A stretch of DNA of 9,547 nt from Desulfobacula sp. (lineage in GTDB: Bacteria > Desulfobacterota > Desulfobacteria > Desulfobacterales > Desulfobacteraceae). A program made the position numbers and the translations under genes. The notes under the pieces are model-generated. The model was not told the origin of the DNA and did not search any database. It was given only the letters and a program-made list of their open reading frames with translations. This document shows positions 7,295-9,547 of the stretch, in pieces. The DNA is taken from NCBI GenBank assembly GCA_027858355.1, contig JAQICW010000408.1, positions 1 to 9,547 on the forward strand, written 5' to 3'. Each line of letters opens with the position of its first letter. Positions within the stretch are counted from its first letter, which is position 1.

Positions 7295-8365
7295 CTATGG
7301 TTTTGTGTTTCTGGGTAAAAAGCCCAATGCTTTCCAATAGGAATAGTCTGCACGGAATGCCGTTAGATCGTCCCATATTTTTTTGAATCCAGGGTTTTGG
7401 GCAACTTGTTCCTGGACCACTTCTTCCCAGGTGCTCTCAAATAATGCCAGCATTTCATCTGACCAATACATGTTTTTTACGCCCCTGTTGTTTACATTTT
7501 CCCGGATGGCCGCTCCCTGGATGGCCTCGCAATAGGCAAGCGTGTGAACAATGTTGGCTTTAGTAGCCATTTCAATCAGGATTTGTTGATTGGGGGACAT
7601 ACTGTTCCATGTGTCTTTGTTGATGAGCATTTCAAGGATGGTGGCCTGCTGGTGCCATCCAGGATAATAATTGTATTTCGCTACCTTATAAAAACCCAGT
7701 TTCTGGTCAATGGCAGGAAAAGAGAATTCAGAGGCATCAATCACCCCCTTTTCAAGGGCCTGGAAGATTTCTCCGGCCGGCATAAGACTTACAGCCACTC
7801 CAAGTTTCTGCATGACCTTTCCGCCAAGGCCGAAAAATCTCATTTTAAGGCCTTTCAAGTCTTCCGGCGTATTGATGGGCTTGTTGAACCAGCCCGATGT
7901 TTCAGGGGAGATAATAGCACAGGGAAGAACTTTTACATTGTAGCCGGCATTATCATACATTTCCTGGTAAAGGGTCATTCCGTTGCCCTTTAAAAGCCAT
8001 GCCAGGTATTCATCTGCTTCAGGTCCAAAGGGAACGGCGGAGAACAATGCAGCTTCTGGTATTTTTCCCTGCCAATATGCGCCGGAACCGAATCCTGCAT
8101 TTACTTTTCCACTGGAGACAGCACTTAGGATTTCAAAGGGCGGGATAAGTTTACCAGGTTCATAATACTTGATCTGGATATTTCCATAGCTGGCCATTTT
8201 GAGATTTTCGGCAAGTAAGGGGATGGAGTCACCCAGCACTGGAAGGGACGTTGCAAAACACAGCGGGGTCTTTAACAGAATTTTTTTTTCTTCGGCCTGG
8301 GCTGTAAAGGACAGGGCCAGGATGAGACTTGTGATAAAAATGGTAAACAAGAGTTGCTTTTTCAT
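7295..8365 (-). CDS. dctP: TRAP transporter periplasmic binding protein (DctP/TakP type)
   Basis: This 356-residue protein captures the substrate in the periplasm and delivers it to the membrane subunits. A clear signal peptide covers residues 1-24: two lysines, a hydrophobic core and TAQA before the EE of the mature protein. The sequence resembles the TakP and calcium-lactate branch of TRAP binding proteins. Arg186, in GLKMRFFGLGG, matches the conserved carboxylate-binding arginine. Glu223, in GVIDASEF, matches the metal-ligand glutamate of TakP, with Phe in place of the usual Trp beside it. PGWHQQ (235-240) is another family mark. The start at 8365 is fixed by AAGGAGGT five bases upstream and by the signal peptide; an upstream extension to 8431 would hide it. 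First gene of the operon. Lactate or pyruvate-like acids are plausible ligands, by branch and neighbours. Confidence 0.94.
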   Translation of the reverse strand: MKKQLLFTIFITSLILALSFTAQAEEKKILLKTPLCFATSLPVLGDSIPLLAENLKMASYGNIQIKYYEPGKLIPPFEILSAVSSGKVNAGFGSGAYWQGKIPEAALFSAVPFGPEADEYLAWLLKGNGMTLYQEMYDNAGYNVKVLPCAIISPETSGWFNKPINTPEDLKGLKMRFFGLGGKVMQKLGVAVSLMPAGEIFQALEKGVIDASEFSFPAIDQKLGFYKVAKYNYYPGWHQQATILEMLINKDTWNSMSPNQQILIEMATKANIVHTLAYCEAIQGAAIRENVNNRGVKNMYWSDEMLALFESTWEEVVQEQVAQNPGFKKIWDDLTAFRADYSYWKALGFLPRNTKP

Positions 8366-8370
8366 GGAAT

Positions 8371-8378
8371 ACCTCCTT
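8371..8378 (-). promoter_or_regulatory. Strong ribosome-binding site of the binding-protein gene
   Basis: The minus strand reads AAGGAGGT, with a 5-base spacer to ATG 8365. It is the best Shine-Dalgarno in the window, fitting the high expression expected of a periplasmic binding protein, and it fixes the start codon. Confidence 0.85.
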
Positions 8379-8411
8379 GGTTGAATGTGGGAAATGCCAA
8401 ATTGGATCTTA

Positions 8412-8430
8412 TGGTTTGTTACACATACCA
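8412..8430. promoter_or_regulatory. Dyad operator candidate over the transporter -10 region
   Basis: TGGTTTGTTACACATACCA is a 19-bp imperfect palindrome, with 7 of 9 base pairs matching around the centre and TGGT/ACCA at the ends. Its inner part, TTGTTACACAT, matches the TNGTNNNACNA pattern of LldR-like regulators at all but the last position. It covers the predicted -10 box of the transporter promoter, a good place for repression by the adjacent FadR-type regulator. Confidence 0.45.
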
Positions 8431-8450
8431 ATGACTTTATGGGGTGTCAA
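8422..8450 (-). promoter_or_regulatory. Promoter of the transporter-lut operon
   Basis: On the minus strand, a perfect -35 box TTGACA (8450-8445) is followed after 17 bp by TATGTG (8427-8422), a weak -10 with the conserved TAT start. A transcript from here would have a leader of about 50 bases before ATG 8365. The weak -10 overlapped by a dyad suggests a regulated promoter. Confidence 0.6.
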
Positions 8451-8526
8451 GTGGTTTTTAACTATTAAATCTTAATGGTTATAGCTTTATTTTATCATGT
8501 ATGCAGGTCTTGCAGTGTTTTGTTCT

Positions 8527-8537
8527 TGGTCAGACCA
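8527..8537. promoter_or_regulatory. Perfect FadR-family operator palindrome
   Basis: TGGTCAGACCA is a perfect palindrome with 5-bp arms around a central A, matching the TGGTNNNACCA pattern known for FadR-subfamily regulators such as PdhR, GlcC and LldR. It lies 112 bp upstream of the regulator start, midway in the divergent region, and is the best single operator candidate in the window. Confidence 0.65.
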
Positions 8538-8552
8538 TGCTTAACAATCCTG

Positions 8553-8582
8553 TTGACAAGTTATAGTACAATTTGGTATTTA
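8553..8582 (+). promoter_or_regulatory. Candidate promoter of the regulator gene
   Basis: A perfect TTGACA (8553-8558) is followed after 18 bp by TATTTA (8577-8582), a weak -10. An alternative pair, TTAACA (8541-8546) and TATAGT (8562-8567), has better boxes but only a 15-bp spacer. Either would give a leader of about 60-80 bases before ATG 8649. Confidence 0.45.
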
Positions 8583-8585
8583 TCC

Positions 8586-8596
8586 TGGTCAGGGCA
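8586..8596. promoter_or_regulatory. Imperfect second copy of the operator, near the regulator promoter
   Basis: TGGTCAGGGCA differs from the perfect palindrome at 8527 at only two positions in the right half. Centre-to-centre distance is 59 bp. It lies just downstream of the candidate -10 of the regulator gene, where binding would give autorepression. Confidence 0.4.
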
Positions 8597-8648
8597 GGGA
8601 AATTACCTTTTTAGCAGGAAAACAATTAATTTTTTCTGGAGCACCAGG

Positions 8649-9380
8649 ATGGATACTGTCTTTAAGAAAATAAAACCACAGAAAATCAGTGAAGAAATCG
8701 CAGGGCAGATCCGGGACCTGATCAAGGATGGAAAACTACAGCCCGGAGAAAAACTGCCGCCGGAACGAATATTTTCCGAAATGCTGGGTGTTGGCCGGTC
8801 ATCCCTGAGGGAAGCCATAAATATCCTTGAAACCCAGGGGTTTGTTGAAATCAAGAAAAGGATGGGTATCTATGTCTGCAGTCTTAGTAAATCAATAATT
8901 TCCGATCCTTTGCGCAAGATTATAGAGGAGGACAAAAAGCAACTGCTCCATCTCTATGAAGTTCGAAACGATATTGAACTGGCATCTGCCTTTGCTGCTG
9001 CTCAACACCGCACAAAGGAAGATTTGGAAAAAATGAAACAATGCCTTGAAAAAATGGAGACAGATGCTAAAAACTCATTGCTGAGCCTTTATGATGACCT
9101 TGACTTCCATCTTGCCATTGCCCAGTCCGGTCATAACATCTTTAGAAGTCATATCCTTAAGAATATTTTTGATATTTCCGATGACCATCTTCAATATGTC
9201 ATGGGTATTATGATCGGTGAAAACCCCCGCCTTTTGAAACTTTTGGAACAACACCAGAATATATTTGCTGCCATTGAGCAACATGATCCTCCCATGGCAA
9301 GAACCATGATGGCTGAACACCTGATCTGGGTGGAACAACAATGGAAAACTTTTATGCAGGAGAGAAGCAACTCTGTGTGA
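8649..9380 (+). CDS. GntR-family regulator, FadR/LldR subfamily (FCD domain)
   Basis: This 243-residue transcription factor has an N-terminal winged helix-turn-helix (about 8-76), including LQPGEKLPPERIFSEMLGVG (30-49) and the recognition-helix segment RSSLREAINILETQGFVE. A C-terminal FCD effector domain follows (about 98-235). Its metal-binding residues are all present at family spacing: Asp150, His154 (DLDFH), His202 and His224, with 22 residues between the last two. Such domains bind a metal with small carboxylates such as lactate. I chose ATG 8649, with GGAG 7 bases upstream; an open frame reaches back to 8475, but its 58 extra residues resemble noncoding sequence and cross the operators. 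It is divergent from the transporter-lut operon and probably represses it until the substrate acid is present. It could instead act as an activator. Confidence 0.93.
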   Translation: MDTVFKKIKPQKISEEIAGQIRDLIKDGKLQPGEKLPPERIFSEMLGVGRSSLREAINILETQGFVEIKKRMGIYVCSLSKSIISDPLRKIIEEDKKQLLHLYEVRNDIELASAFAAAQHRTKEDLEKMKQCLEKMETDAKNSLLSLYDDLDFHLAIAQSGHNIFRSHILKNIFDISDDHLQYVMGIMIGENPRLLKLLEQHQNIFAAIEQHDPPMARTMMAEHLIWVEQQWKTFMQERSNSV

Positions 9381-9410
9381 GTGCGGCCTTGGGAATGGGT
9401 GCTTTGATAA

Positions 9411-9547
9411 TTATATAAATAAGGCCACAATAATTAATATTTCCTCCCTTGTCAGACGTCTTCCCAGGGTTATGCTTTGGGTTTTTATTTCTTCTGTGAT
9501 TTTGTAAAGCTGCTTTTCCTGAAAGGGAATGTTGTTCAGATTTAAAT
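9411..9547 (-). CDS. C-terminal end of an unidentified gene, cut by the window edge
   Basis: An open minus-strand frame enters from the right edge and ends at TAA (9413-9411) after 44 sense codons. The translation is mixed charged and hydrophobic, ending in RRLTREEILIIVALFI, and looks more like a protein tail than random AT-rich sequence. It converges on the regulator gene, with 30 bases between the stops. I cannot identify the family from this fragment, and the start lies outside the window. Confidence 0.4.
   Translation of the reverse strand, partial: LNLNNIPFQEKQLYKITEEIKTQSITLGRRLTREEILIIVALFI

Noticed and set aside
8366..8431. 22-residue N-terminal extension of the binding protein
   Set aside because: It would bury the signal peptide and ignore the AAGGAGGT sequence that precedes ATG 8365.
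8475..8648. 58-residue N-terminal extension of the regulator
   Set aside because: It has no ribosome-binding site, spans the operators and promoter, and FadR-type proteins begin close to the winged helix.
9385..9426. GGCCTT/AAGGCC inverted repeat between the convergent genes as a terminator
   Set aside because: The loop is about 30 bases, the stem is short, and neither strand has a T-run directly after it.
1..9547. CRISPR arrays, tRNA or rRNA genes, insertion sequences
   Set aside because: No regularly spaced repeats, cloverleaf-like or rRNA-like sequence, transposase frame or terminal inverted repeats were seen on either strand.

Overview
The window reads as a catabolic locus for a small 2-hydroxy acid, most likely lactate or a close relative, in an anaerobic, moderately AT-rich Gram-negative bacterium. 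The gene content (TRAP uptake, LutABC-type iron-sulfur lactate oxidation, a LarA-family nickel-pincer isomerase, and a MinD/CobQ-like ATPase) and the protein style suggest a Desulfobacteraceae-like member of the Desulfobacterota. That placement is an inference from gene content and general resemblance; no phylogenetic marker gene is present.

Layout. Nearly everything lies on the minus strand and reads from right to left. From about 8.4 kb down to 1.0 kb there is one compact run: dctP-type binding protein (8365-7295), dctQ-type small permease (7276-6710), dctM-type large permease (6720-5335), lutA-like (5214-4486), lutB-like (4473-3037), lutC-like (3040-2264) and a LarA-family protein (2233-974). 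Spacings are 18 bp, an 11-bp overlap, 120 bp, 12 bp, a 4-bp ATGA overlap and 30 bp. A P-loop ATPase (833-150) follows after 140 bp and has its own plausible promoter. A FadR/LldR-type GntR regulator (8649-9380) is transcribed divergently from the head of the operon. The last 137 bases hold the probable C-terminal end of another minus-strand gene that converges on the regulator. Bases 1-149 contain no convincing gene, only a candidate micro-ORF and a weak promoter-like sequence.

How the parts fit. The TRAP transporter should import the acid using an ion gradient. The LarA-family enzyme should interconvert stereoisomers (racemize or epimerize at the hydroxy carbon), so that both enantiomers can feed LutABC, which oxidizes the hydroxy acid to the 2-oxo acid. 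The FadR-family regulator probably senses the acid. The 283-bp divergent intergenic region carries one perfect TGGTNNNACCA palindrome, one imperfect copy, and a longer TGGT-N11-ACCA dyad that covers the -10 region of the transporter promoter. The substrate is inferred; the sequence does not prove it. No larB, larC or larE cofactor-synthesis gene is in this window, so the nickel-pincer cofactor must be made elsewhere.
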